Source: Closterium sp. Naga37s-1
Taxonomy: Eukaryota > Streptophyta > Zygnematophyceae > Desmidiales > Closteriaceae
Assembly (NCBI GenBank): GCA_947471745.1
Contig: CANJKZ010000820.1
Coordinates: 875,501 to 939,500 of the forward strand
DNA length: 64,000 bases
Direction: 5' to 3'
How positions within the stretch are numbered: position 1 is the first letter of the stretch; every line of letters begins with the position of its first letter. Position numbers and translations under genes: made by a program. The notes under the pieces are model-generated. The model was not told the origin of the DNA. It saw nothing but the letters and a program-made list of their open reading frames with translations, and did no database searches. Below, in pieces: positions 20,388-30,500 of the stretch.

Positions 20388-21812
20388 TTACGGGAACTCC
20401 TGCACGGGCATCACCTGCCTGGCGCGGCCATACGCGGTGTAAGCGCAGTCCACAGCAAGCACGTCGCTCGCCTCGTACGACCGCGGAGTGCCATCCAGGA
20501 ACCCTTGCCCTTCCGCGCTGTCGGCGGAGATCGGACGGTGCAGGCTCGCGATCAGCTTCTGGAAGTCCGCAGCGCGCTGCGCGTGGTCGTCGCGGTACGT
20601 CTGCCCGAGCACGCCGTGGATCGCGTCGGTGTGCTCCAGCTCCGCAATCCCCACGTTGATGTGCGCCTCGGCGTCGCTCGGCGTCTGCAGCTTCGGGTGC
20701 GCCACGCGCAGGCGGAGGTCGAGCGAAATCAGGCCGTCGATAGTCAGCAGGTAGTAATCCACATCGAACGGCCCCTCCTTCTCCAGCGCGCGGAACTGGA
20801 TCGTCAGCCCGCCGTCGCTCGTCACGCTGTCGCCCACCTGCATGCGCGGGATCGCCTCGCCGTCAATCTCGATGCTCTTCACGAACCCCTCGCCGCGCTC
20901 CTGCTGCTTGCCGCCGCGCGCCGCGATGCGGACCTTGTGGTCGACGCCCTTGGCGGTCCACACAATCCCGAGCTCCTTAATCCACGTGTGCACGGCCTTA
21001 CCGTCGACGACCAGCGCCGCGTTGTCGGTGCGCTCGTCGTAGTACCCGCGCAGCAGCATGTTCACGTGCAGGTCGCGGTCCGTCAGCAGGCAGAACGCCT
21101 TGTCGGGGCGCCCGTTGAAGTCGAAGTGCGTGCCGTGCGCGCCAACCAGATGCGGGTCGTTGAGAATCTTGGCGCTCGGGTTGCACTCGCCGCCGATGCG
21201 CACCTGAAGCGGCACGGGCTTCGTCTCCGTGCTGTACTGCGCGGTCATCTCTCCGCACGTGAAGTCGATCTGATCGTGGATCAGGTAGCACGCGCCCTTG
21301 CCCTTCTTCCCGTCGATGGTAATATCGGGAATGTACTGCCAGTACGTGCACGCCGGCGTCGCGGCGCACGTGTTGCAGCACGACGCGGGGTTGGCCTTGA
21401 GCAGCGTGAGAGGGTTACCTGGCACGTACAGCTCGTACCCGAGCTTGTTCTTCTGCAGGTACGCCGTCTTCCACTTGGCCGCAATGCCGCCCTTGGAGCA
21501 ATTCTTGGGCGTGCACGCGCCCGCCAGCTCCTTGTTCAAACCCGGCGGGCATTTCTGCGCGTTCCACCCGGCCTTCTTCACATCAGCCATGAAGAACGTG
21601 TCCTGCGCCGTGTCAACGTATGTCACTCCCTCCGCGTTGCCCGCCGCCGCCTGCTTCGCGATGGCCGCGGGGATTTCGGTCATGAGCCCGTCGTCCTTCT
21701 TGCTGCTCTGGTCGGGCTTCTCGTTCGCCGTCGAGCTTGTGATGGGGCTACCGGCGCGCCCCACCACGAGCAGCAGCGCGAGGGTGAGCGCGAAAACCGC
21801 AGCTCGAGCCAT
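20388..21812 (-). CDS. Root-cap-like secreted cysteine-rich protein, inverted copy 3
   Basis: 474 residues aligned without gaps to copies 1 and 2: signal peptide (MARAAVFALTLALLLV...), polar linker, CCNTCAATPACTYW module and the DPHLVGAHGTHFDFNG C-terminal domain. The frame stays open seven codons further upstream to 21833 (MTSQRVR), but conservation across copies supports the inner Met. Upstream homology with copies 1 and 2 begins only about 10 bases before the start codon, so this copy has a different promoter region. One Ile is Val in the HKVRIAARG segment. It is opposite in orientation to the other two, with the SSL genes between them. Confidence 0.75.
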   Translation of the reverse strand: MARAAVFALTLALLLVVGRAGSPITSSTANEKPDQSSKKDDGLMTEIPAAIAKQAAAGNAEGVTYVDTAQDTFFMADVKKAGWNAQKCPPGLNKELAGACTPKNCSKGGIAAKWKTAYLQKNKLGYELYVPGNPLTLLKANPASCCNTCAATPACTYWQYIPDITIDGKKGKGACYLIHDQIDFTCGEMTAQYSTETKPVPLQVRIGGECNPSAKILNDPHLVGAHGTHFDFNGRPDKAFCLLTDRDLHVNMLLRGYYDERTDNAALVVDGKAVHTWIKELGIVWTAKGVDHKVRIAARGGKQQERGEGFVKSIEIDGEAIPRMQVGDSVTSDGGLTIQFRALEKEGPFDVDYYLLTIDGLISLDLRLRVAHPKLQTPSDAEAHINVGIAELEHTDAIHGVLGQTYRDDHAQRAADFQKLIASLHRPISADSAEGQGFLDGTPRSYEASDVLAVDCAYTAYGRARQVMPVQEFP

Positions 21813-21833
21813 TCTGACGCGCTGTGATGTCAC

Positions 21834-22429
21834 TTCAATTAGAAAAGGAATGATTTAATCTACGATGGTTCGCGAGATTGGTGAAGGATGTACTTCCTTC
21901 TGGTGATTGCCTGCGGAGACGAGGGGAGGGGATGTTATATGCTAAGGACTTGCACAACAACGTGATCTGCTGTGTCTGGTGCGGATTCTGTCATCCCTTC
22001 CCACGTCTGTTGGCATTTGTTCGACAGTGCAGGGGTTTCGAGCCGCAGGTTTACACCTGCAAAAAGCGAGTGCATGTCATTACACCTGCGGGTTTTCCGA
22101 GGCGCAGGGCTGCTATGCATGTGGAAGGCACACATGTCAGGTAGGCCTTCGGTCAGCTATGACTGAACATTTTTGGTTTACCAGATGATGTTTTCTTCCG
22201 CATGCATTTCTATCATGTGGAACCTCCCTTGCTGAGAGGTCAGGAATGTTGTTGTGATTTGTAATGTCTAAAGTCGCTTATTGAATCTGCCCGCTCAGTT
22301 GTTCGCGATTTGCTTCTTGGACGGCGCGACTACAGAAACCCATTGAGATGCTCAACTGTTTCTGCAGTGATCAGGTCTCCACGTCACGCGCATTTTCGAT
22401 CCATTCAGCCCGATTCCCATACTGTATTT
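21834..22429. other. Upstream region of root-cap-like gene 3
   Basis: About 600 bases up to the target duplication of the gypsy element. No gene or repeat recognised. It should hold the gene 3 promoter on the minus strand. Confidence 0.55.
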
Positions 22430-22434
22430 ATAGT

Positions 22435-22786
22435 TGTTACGAGTGCAATTGAGTGAATCGAGCGAGAATTGCACTATCGAAGCAAAAGTACAATGAGAGA
22501 AGGCATGAGCGAAGAATATATAGCGAAACTATAGTGGTAACGGTTATGCGTGGAAAATGGGGTGCGCGACGGGCCTGGCGCCGAGGTTGGGGATTGTCGA
22601 GGCGGAGGTCCGGAGCGCGGGTTACCAACCGAACCGTGAGGTTGGGTCGCGTCGTGAACAGTGGCGGGAATAGTGTCGAGGCGAGTGTCGCGAGTGGTAA
22701 CGGATTACTGTTGGGTGCTGTTGGCGGGAATAGTAGTGTACGCGCTGAGCAGGGACGCGAAGTAAGGAAAAGGATTTTTCCTTACA
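22435..22786 (-). repeat. Element G 3' LTR
   Basis: 352 bp; paired with 27665-28016, four substitutions apart. It begins TGTTACGAGTG and ends CCTTACA on the plus strand. Confidence 0.95.
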
Positions 22787-22813
22787 CTACCCCCCTCCCC
22801 AAGGAGGCCCCTC

Positions 22814-25800
22814 TTACGAGAGCGCGTGTACATCTCGGAAGTTTCGGCTTCGCAGGTACTCAGTGAGGATAGGGTGATTCTCAATCCTATCCAGGGGGAC
22901 CCAGTTGTCTTCGGTGGGCGTGCGGTCCTTCCATCGTATCAGGAATTCAATGCGGCGAGCTCCCCGTGGGTCACGTACTCGATGGCTCAGTATCTTCTCA
23001 GGCGTGATGATTGGTTCAGTTGGTGGTCTAGTCATGCTGGTGGGGCGGTTGCGAGGCAGTTGACTGGTGGATGGCACGTATGGGCGAAGCAGGCTGACGT
23101 GGAATGACGGGCTGACGTACCAGTCAGCAGGGAGGAGGAGATGGGCGGTGACGGGTGTGATCATGTGGCTGATGCGAAACGGCCCGCAATATCGGGGGCG
23201 GAGTTTTGGGGTGATGGGTAGGCGCAGGTTTTGGGTGTCGAGCAAAACGAGGTCGCCTGGCTGGTAAGTGACAGGTCGGCGGTGGCGGTCGGCGTTGCGT
23301 TTAGCGATGACGTTAGCTTTTTTAATTGCGTCTGCTGCCCTGGTCCGTGCTGCATGCAAAATTTCGGCGAACTGTTGCGCGCGTGGAACCGGGTTGTCGG
23401 GATTCGGGGTCATGGGTACTGTTGGGTCTTGTCCGCAGTTCAGGTAAAACGGTGACTGTTGGGTCGTGGCGGATGGTGAGTTGTTGTATGCGAATTCGAT
23501 GAGTGGCAGTTGCTGTTCCCACGTGTTCGGGTCATCGCACGTGGCCCGGATGAGCTGTTCCATGGTCAGATTTGTCCGTTCTGTCTGTCCGTCGGTTTCG
23601 GGGTGGTATGATGAACTGAACTGTAGTAGCGTGCCGAACAGCTGCCACAGGTTCCGCCAGAAGTTGCTGGTGAATTTCGTGTCTCGGTCGCTGATGATCG
23701 ATGCTGGTATCCCGTGCAGTCGAACGACGGTAGAGGTGAAGAGGCGGGCTATTTCTTCGGCTGTAATCGATTTTTTGCAGGCTGCGAAGTGTGCCATTTT
23801 CGTCAGTCGATCGACGACGACCAGGATCGCGTCATTCCCACTTGCTCCGGCCGGTAACCCCGTGACGAAGTCCATCGTCACCTGCTGCCAAGCACGCTCT
23901 GGGGGTGGGATCGGTTGCAACTGTCCTGCCGGCCGCTTCCGTGATGACTTCATGATCTGGCAAGTGGGACACGATGCCACGTGTCGCTGCACGTCGGTCA
24001 ACATTTCGGGCCAGTAATAATACCGCTGCAGCTGCTGCCGTGTTTTCTCTACCCCGAAATGTCCCGAGGTAACTCCGTCGTGTGCCTCCTGTAATAGTAA
24101 CTCCCGTAGCAGGGTGTACCCTGATACCCAGATGCGGTCGGTCCCGGTTTTTACGTAATAGACTCCTTTGGCTGCTGCAAACTGCTGCGAATTTCCTCCT
24201 GTGAAGAATGGGTCCGTTTGATATCCGTGGGTAAATAGTCCTGTCAGTAGCGGGCTGGTCTGGGCGAGTAGTATCGCGTGGATCTGGGCAGTGGGGCGGG
24301 TCAGTGCATCGGCGATGTTCGAGGCTCCCTTTTTATAGGTGACCGTGTAGTGCAAGTTGGACTCGAGGAAATCGAGCCAGCGAATCTGTCGTGGGTTGAG
24401 GTGGGGCTGTGCGCGGAGGTACTGTAGTGATCGGTGGTCTGTCCGTACTGTCACGTCTGCGCCGGTCAAGTAGCAGCGCCACACTTTGAACGCATGCACG
24501 ATCGCGAGCATTTCGCGGTCGTGTATCGGGTAATTTCGCTCGGGCGGGTGCAGTTTTCGTGACTCGTATGCGATGGGCTGTAGGCCGTTGCCGAAATCCT
24601 GTAGCAGTACGGCTCCAATGGCGATGTCGCTTGCGTCTGTAACAACCTCGAAGGGGCGGTGTGGGTCGGCGATGCGCAGGACGGGCGGTGAACAGAGAAC
24701 ATTTTTCAGGGCAGAGAAGGCAGCATGCTCTTTCTCCCCCCACGTAAAAGCGACCCCCTTTCGCAGTAAATCCGTCAGCGGGGCAGTCAACTGTGCCATG
24801 TCGGGGACGAACCGACGAACATAATTAACGAACCCTAAAAAACTCTGCAGTTCCGTGATGTTCGTCGGGGGGTGCCACGCTTTGACCGTGTCCAGCTTCT
24901 TTGGGTCGATTTCAACCCCAGCTCCGAAATGACGTGCCCAAAAAATTCTAACCTATCCTGGAAGAACTCGCACTTGGAACCCTTGGTCAGTAGGCGATGC
25001 TCGTCTAAAACCTTAAAAACCGCTTCCAGATCTGCTAAGTGCTGCTGCTTATCCCTGTTGTAGACGAGTATGTCGTCGAGGTAAACTATCACGCATTTAT
25101 CTAAGAGTGGCCTAAACACTTCGTTCATGGTCATCTGAAATGTCGCTGGTGCGTTGGTCAGCCCGAATGGCATCACGGTGTACTCGAATGATCCGTACCT
25201 AGTCCTAAATGCTGTCTTGGCGCAGTCCGATGGTTCGACCCGAATCTGATGGTAACCCCCCCGTAAGTCTATTTTCAAAAACACCCGTGCTGTTCGCAGT
25301 TGGTCGATCAGTTCGTTGGCGCGGGGAATGGGGTATCGCGATTTGACTGTTACCCTCTGTTCAGTGCTCGGTAATCGATGCACATGCGAAACCCTCCTTT
25401 TTTTTTCGGTGTGAACAGTATTGGTGCGGCGAACGGTGATGAGCTCAGTCGGATGAATTTTTTCTCTAACAGGTAGTCTAACTGCTTCCTCAGCTCATCG
25501 AGCTCGGGCTGTGTCAGTCTGAACTGTCGCTGTACGGTTGGCTGTGCCCCGGGTTCTAACTCTATGCGGTGGTCGTGTGCTCGCTGAGGTGGCAGCCCCT
25601 CCGGTAAGTCGTCCGGGAAAATCCCCGGGTACCGTTTCAACAGTTCCTGTAGGTCGGGCGGTACTGCTGCCAACAGTTTCTGAAAATCGCTAAGCTGCTC
25701 TGCTGCTCCTACCAATGCTATATCTACTGCGTACACGTCAGCTCTAGCAGCGACAGCCCGTTTTATCGTGATGGCGTTGACGTGGACCGTTGAAGACTCG

Positions 25801-26411
25801 GGCGACTGCCAACGAGGTAGCGCGACCCAGTTACCGCTACTTCGCACAGTGCAGCTACCCGTCGTCCAATCGATTCGCGGGTTGTAGCGTAGGAGCCAAT
25901 CACGTCCCAGTAAAATGTCGTGCCCATCCAATGTCGTCGCGAGCATTTCCTGTGTAAAGCCGAAGTTTTCACCGTAGCGAACTTTTACTCTTTCCACTTT
26001 CTCCCGTATGGCCAGCGGCGTGCCGTCTATTGAGCGTGCGTCGATCTCTGGTAAGCACCGACTAAGTGTCAGTTGCAGTTTTCGTGCGGTTGCGGTATTA
26101 ACTAAGCTATGGCTTGCTCCTCCGTCGATAAAAATCTTCACTGCTGCTCCCTGTATTTTCCCGTGGATCAGTACTGGGCAATCCGTCGCTGTACCCTCCT
26201 TATTCATCCGAGCCCGATCGATGGCGTGAATCGGTACTGTGACTCGGTGAGGGTCGGTGTGGTTGGGCGAGCAGGCAGTCTCGTCAGTAGTTGGCCCGAC
26301 TCCTACTGACTGCTGGCGTTTCCCTGCCTCTGAGACTCCCTCCCCTGCTCTGCTCCGCGGCGCCTCAGCTCCTCTGGGCATTCGCTCTTGCGATGGCCCG
26401 GCCTGTTGCAA
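22814..26411 (-). pseudogene. Element G pol: protease, RT, RNase H, integrase, chromodomain (two frameshifts)
   Basis: Three overlapping open segments form one polyprotein. 25350-26411 carries a retropepsin-like site (FIDGGASHS, Gly in place of the usual Ser/Thr) and the start of RT (CIDYRALN). 24835-25383 carries RT palm motifs (FLKIDLRGGYHQ, VYLDDILVY). 22814-24799 carries RNase H (VVTDASDIAIGA), the integrase zinc motif (CPTCQ), the catalytic D, D, E context (DFVTGLPAG, SDRDTKF, DGQTERTN) and a C-terminal chromodomain (FLIRWKDRTPTEDNWVP). A two-base insertion near 25360 and a one-base loss near 24918 break the frame. The chromodomain places it among the chromoviruses, which target heterochromatin. 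Confidence 0.92.
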
Positions 26412-27547
26412 GCAAAGCAGCGCCCCTTAAACGGCGCGGCAGCTGCATTCGTCGCAACAGCGTGTACAGTGGCGTGCTCGATCGGCCCCCGAGGACGATG
26501 TCCGTATTAGGACCCCGGTCTCGGTCGGCGTAGGATGTCGATTTTCTCGGCGAGCGCGAGAATCTCGTTGAAGTTCGAGAGCCCGCGTAGCATGATCTCG
26601 TGCGAGATGTCCGGCTTCAGCCCTCCGACGTAACGGTCCACCCGCTCCGCTTCGTGCATATAGCCGACTTGCTCGCAAAGTGCGAGAAAACCGCTCGTGT
26701 AATCTTGAACCGACCCGAGCTGCCGCCAAGTGCGCAATCTCTGACGCGCCGAAATAGAAGCCGCGATCGGCTCGAAGCGCGCCTGAAGCCCTGCGCACCA
26801 CGCATCCCACGTGCTGTATTGGGCGGTCTCGCAGAATGAACTCCAGGTGACAGCTGGACCCGTGGGCCCTTCCTCTTGCGACGGTGGCTCGTAGGCGCGT
26901 GGCGACGTCACGATGACTCGCCACCAGTCCATGGCGGGGCCCCTTAGCAGCGAAACAGCATACCGAATCTTCGCTGCGTCCGACTCGACGTAATTCGCGT
27001 CGAAGAAGACGTTCATCGTGAAGACCCACGATTGAACCGTCGGACCTCCACGCTGGCTCGGGTCGAAACAGGGCGGGCGTTGCGGCTTGAGTGGCATTGG
27101 TGCCATAATGGCCTGTTCGCCACTTGTCGCCGCGAACTCCACGTGCCGACGGGCTTCGCGAGGCTCCTGCGGGCTTGGCGCGCCCCTGTTTCCTCCCATG
27201 CCAGGCATTGGTTGGGCGGCGCTATCACTGGCTGCACCCGAGCGCTGTCCCACGCTGTCGTGTTGTGTTGGTGTACCGGACGAGATGACGATTGGCTCGT
27301 CCGATTGTGCGGGTGCATTTGTTGGTGCGTGTGGTGCTGCTGGAGTGTTCACAGTTGATTGCTGACGCGCGGAGTCACGTTCCGCTGTGAGCGTCGCAAT
27401 TTCGAGCGCCGAATCTTGGAGTTGGCGCACCAGACGGTCGAGCTGCTCCTGCGTCAATGTGGCGAGCGTGATTTCGGCCATGGCGGGGGTGTCGGGCGAG
27501 CTCAGCGAGAGCCTCAGTCGCGGCCGTGCGTGCTTACGAGAGAGCAT
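26303..27547 (-). pseudogene. Element G gag with in-frame stop before the zinc knuckle
   Basis: Open for 346 residues (26507-27547) with a capsid-like core (YAVSLLRGPAMDWW, QARFEPI, LRTWRQLGSVQDY). A TAA then ends it. The same frame continues beyond the stop and contains a CCHC zinc knuckle (C-F-A-CNRPGHRKSEC near 26385-26420) before stopping at about 26303. The protease/RT segment is in another frame, as in many gypsy elements. Either the TAA is a disabling mutation or it is read through; the former is simpler. Confidence 0.85.
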
Positions 27548-27648
27548 TACGAGCGGCGGTGCTGTGTCGCTGAGAGACGTCTACCCCCCCCAAAAAATTG
27601 AGATAGTGGGGAAGCGAAGGTGTGGGTGCGGTCCGAGAAGAGATCGTA

Positions 27649-27664
27649 GGCTCTGAATACCAAG
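27649..27664 (-). other. Element G primer-binding site
   Basis: On the minus strand, CT then TGGTATTCAGAGCC follows the 5' LTR. This matches the plant initiator-Met tRNA 3' end apart from one inserted base. Confidence 0.8.
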
Positions 27665-28016
27665 TGTTACGAGTGCAATTGAGTGAATCGAGCGAGAATT
27701 GCACTATCGAAGCAAAAGTACAATGAGCGAAGGCATGAGCGAAGAATATATAGCGAAACTACAGTGGTAACGGTTATGCGTGGAAAATGGGGTGCGCGAC
27801 GGGCCTGGCGCAGAGGTTGGGGATTGTCGAGGCGGAGGTCCGGAGCGCGGGTTACCAACCGAACCGTGAGGTTGGGTCGCGTCGTGAACAGTGGCGGGAA
27901 TAGTGTCGAGGCGAGTGTCGCGAGTGGTAACGGATTAGTGTTGGGTGCTGTTGGCGGGAATAGTAGTGTACGCGCTGAGCAGGGACGCGAAGTAAGGAAA
28001 AGGATTTTTCCTTACA
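27665..28016 (-). repeat. Element G 5' LTR
   Basis: 352 bp, four substitutions from the other LTR; followed by the target duplication ATAGT at 28017-28021. Confidence 0.95.
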
Positions 28017-28227
28017 ATAGTCCACACTAGAAACAGTGCCGATAGATATATCGAAATTTACAGCACATATATATTTTGGAGAAGCTTTGTTGTAACATCG
28101 TGAATGTGTCTCCTTTCATGCAATGATCCAGGTATTTTGGAACAATGAAGCCGTGTAGTGGATGAGCCTCCAATCCTCCGGAAGTCGAATTTGGTAACGA
28201 TATAATATGACAAAAATGTATTATCGA

Positions 28228-28263
28228 AGTGAATCATCCACCTTCACATTCACTGATAACGTT
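28228..28263. repeat. 36-bp direct repeat flanking element B (left copy; right copy 41560-41595)
   Basis: AGTGAATCATCCACCTTCAC and the 16 bases after it occur once immediately left of element B's LTR and once immediately right of its truncated gag, with one mismatch. This is far longer than the 5-base target duplications of the other elements here. The preceding 28022-28227 holds no recognised gene. Confidence 0.9.
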
Positions 28264-28396
28264 TGTCAAGATAGCAAGCAGGAATGATTGCATTGAATGA
28301 AATGTGGGTACAAGTACTAGCCCTAACTTCGGGTTGTACCCCATATGGGCTACCCCAATATAGCCTACACAGAACTAACACATATATAGTTTGACA
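28264..28396 (-). repeat. Element B 3' LTR
   Basis: 133 bp, begins TGTCAAG and ends TTTGACA, the terminal inverted pattern shared by copia elements A, C, D and E. No 5' partner is present because the element is truncated. Confidence 0.8.
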
Positions 28397-28698
28397 CCCC
28401 CGCAAAGTCAAAGTGGAGGAGAACAAGGGGTCACAAGACCGGTCAAGAAAAGCAAAGCAAGCTCGGGGTGGATCACAACGTTGTTGGAAACAAGTAGCCT
28501 AAGCGCCTCTGTCGTGTCGAAGCACTAAGCTATGAGCGAAGCGAAACACAGCGAAGCATCGGTGAGTCAACCCTCGGAGGTTGAACAACTGCTGGAGGTT
28601 ACGCGAAAGTCAAAGGTCAGCGACCTTTGACCTGACAAATACAGCGCGACAGCAAGGACAAACAACTGACTCGTTATTGAGCAGTTGCCACTGTATTG

Positions 28699-28815
28699 TG
28701 TTAGAGTGAGAGAAGTGTTTGACTAGAAAGAGGTGAGAGTACAAATAGAGTTGTGAACCCCCTATAGGCTAACCCACTACAGCCTACACAAATATAACAA
28801 GTATAATGTTTGACA
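28699..28815 (-). repeat. Element A 3' LTR
   Basis: 117 bp, TGTTAGAG to TTTGACA; identical by eye to 35833-35949. Confidence 0.95.
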
Positions 28816-29048
28816 CACCCCCATAGGCGAAGTGGGGGAGAGCAAGGGGTCACAAGACCAGTCAAAGCAAAGCAAGGCAAAACAAGCTCAGGGTGGATCT
28901 CAAGGATACCACACAAATTCCGAGCACAAGCAAGCGGTCACAAGACCAGTTCACATGCAGTTTGATAATATAACAAGAGGTACAGTGATCACAACCTAGC
29001 AAGTGTAAGCATGCAGGTATATATATAGAGATCACAGTACAAGCAAAG

Positions 29049-30500
29049 TCAAGAAGTGAGCAAGTGAGGGAGAGTAGGCACAAGGCCTAGAACAGTACAG
29101 AAACGCTGATGGTCACAAGGCTGAAGTGCCTTGGTGAACACATCAGCAGTGTTGGCCCGAGTGGCCACGTAACGCAGACGAAGCTGACCGCGCTGCTGCA
29201 GCTCTCGAGCAAGGAAGTAGCGCAGAGCGATATGCTTCGTTCTGTGCTCCAGTCTGTGCTCCTCACACAAGGCAATGGCAGCCTTGTTGTCGACGTACAG
29301 CACTGGAGGAGAACGAGGCCGCTCTCCCAAGTCGGTCAGCAGGTAGGTGAGCCAGCGTAGCTCCTGGGCCGCCATGGCTGTGGCGTAGATCTCAGCCTCA
29401 CAACTGGAGCTGAGAACAGAAGAAGAGCATGTAGAACGCCAAGAAACTGAACCAGAGCCAAGGCTGAAGGTGTAACCCTGAGACGATCGCTGAGTAGCCT
29501 GGTCGTCCGCCCAAGAAGCGTCTGAGTGCCCAGTGAGTACAACTCGGTCTCGCCCTCCAAGCACTAGCCCCATGCCCGACGTACTGCACAAGTAGCACAA
29601 CACCCTCTTAGCGGCATCCATGTGCTCCTTCCGGTGACGGCCAGGAGCGACATAGCGTGCAAGGATGCTAAGAGGGTATGCAAGGTCAGGTCGAGTGCAG
29701 GTCATCAGGTACATGAGGCAGCCCACAAGCTCTGGATACGGGCCACTCGACTCTACGGACTCATCCGAAGGCAGAGCTGAGAGCGAGTGACCGGTAGGCA
29801 GAGGAGTGGGCTGAGGCGAGGAGTACGTGAAGCGGAAGCGCTGAAGGACCTGCTGCACCATGTGTGACTGAGTCAAGGTGATGGTGCGCTGTGCTCTGTC
29901 CCGGGTGATCCGCAAGCCAAGATAGCTTGTCAGTTCACCCAGGTCTGTGCACGTGTGTCTCTTCTGCAGCTCCGACTTCACGTGGGCAAGTGCCGCAGTG
30001 CCAGCAGTGGCAAAGACCAAGTCGTCGACGTACACGAGGATGTAGAACGGCGGCAGCGAAGTGTCGGTGCGTAGAAACAGCGACGGGTCAGCAGTAGAAG
30101 GAGCGAACCCAAGAGCCGCAAGTGTAGTCCTCAGTGTGTCGTGCCACTCACGCGGCGCCTGTCGGAGACCGTAGACTGGCCGCCGGAGGCTCCACTGGGT
30201 ACCAGGAGGGAACGACCCGGTGAAGCCAGGTGGGCGGCGCAGCCAGATCTCCTCGTGCAGGCTGCCCTGTAGGAAAGCAGTGCTGAAGTCAAGAGAGTGG
30301 AGCTCGTAGTCACGCTGAGCAGCGACGTGCAGCAGAACCCGAAGAGTGGTCATCTTCGGGGTCGGGGAGAAGGTCTGGAAGAAGTCAACTCCCTCTCGCT
30401 GACTGAAGCCTCTAGCAACGTAACGCGCCTTGAAGACAGGCGGAGAACCCGGCGGCCGCTTCACCCTGAAAATCCACATGCCACTGACGATGATCGCCAC
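29049..30500 (-). CDS. Element A reverse transcriptase and RNase H
   Basis: Open for 483 residues. It begins within the RT at GMWIFRVKRPPGSPPVFKAR, followed by FFQTFSPTPKMTTLR, the LDFSTAFLQGSL palm motif, PVYGLRQAPREWHD and the catalytic YVDDLVFAT. The RNase H region has TGHSDASWADD, SCEAEIYATA, YVDNKAAIAL and HIALRYFLARE. Copia-type RT (RVT_2). Compared with element E, about 25 residues upstream of GMWIF are deleted and the frame is lost, so the segment is cut off from its polyprotein. A fragment of a polyprotein rather than an independent gene. Confidence 0.9.
   Translation of the reverse strand: MAIIVSGMWIFRVKRPPGSPPVFKARYVARGFSQREGVDFFQTFSPTPKMTTLRVLLHVAAQRDYELHSLDFSTAFLQGSLHEEIWLRRPPGFTGSFPPGTQWSLRRPVYGLRQAPREWHDTLRTTLAALGFAPSTADPSLFLRTDTSLPPFYILVYVDDLVFATAGTAALAHVKSELQKRHTCTDLGELTSYLGLRITRDRAQRTITLTQSHMVQQVLQRFRFTYSSPQPTPLPTGHSLSALPSDESVESSGPYPELVGCLMYLMTCTRPDLAYPLSILARYVAPGRHRKEHMDAAKRVLCYLCSTSGMGLVLGGRDRVVLTGHSDASWADDQATQRSSQGYTFSLGSGSVSWRSTCSSSVLSSSCEAEIYATAMAAQELRWLTYLLTDLGERPRSPPVLYVDNKAAIALCEEHRLEHRTKHIALRYFLARELQQRGQLRLRYVATRANTADVFTKALQPCDHQRFCTVLGLVPTLPHLLTS

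Larger units (their letters stand above)
22435..28016 (-). mobile_element. Element G: near-complete Ty3/gypsy chromovirus
   Basis: 5582-bp LTR retrotransposon read on the minus strand. The LTRs are 352 bp each, starting TGTTAC and ending TTACA, with four differences between them by eye. The 5-base target duplication ATAGT flanks it exactly (22430-22434 and 28017-28021). A primer-binding site resembling the initiator-Met tRNA 3' end lies at 27649-27662 after a two-base gap, and a G-rich polypurine tract lies at about 22787-22805. Gene order is gag, protease, RT, RNase H, integrase, chromodomain. Confidence 0.95.
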
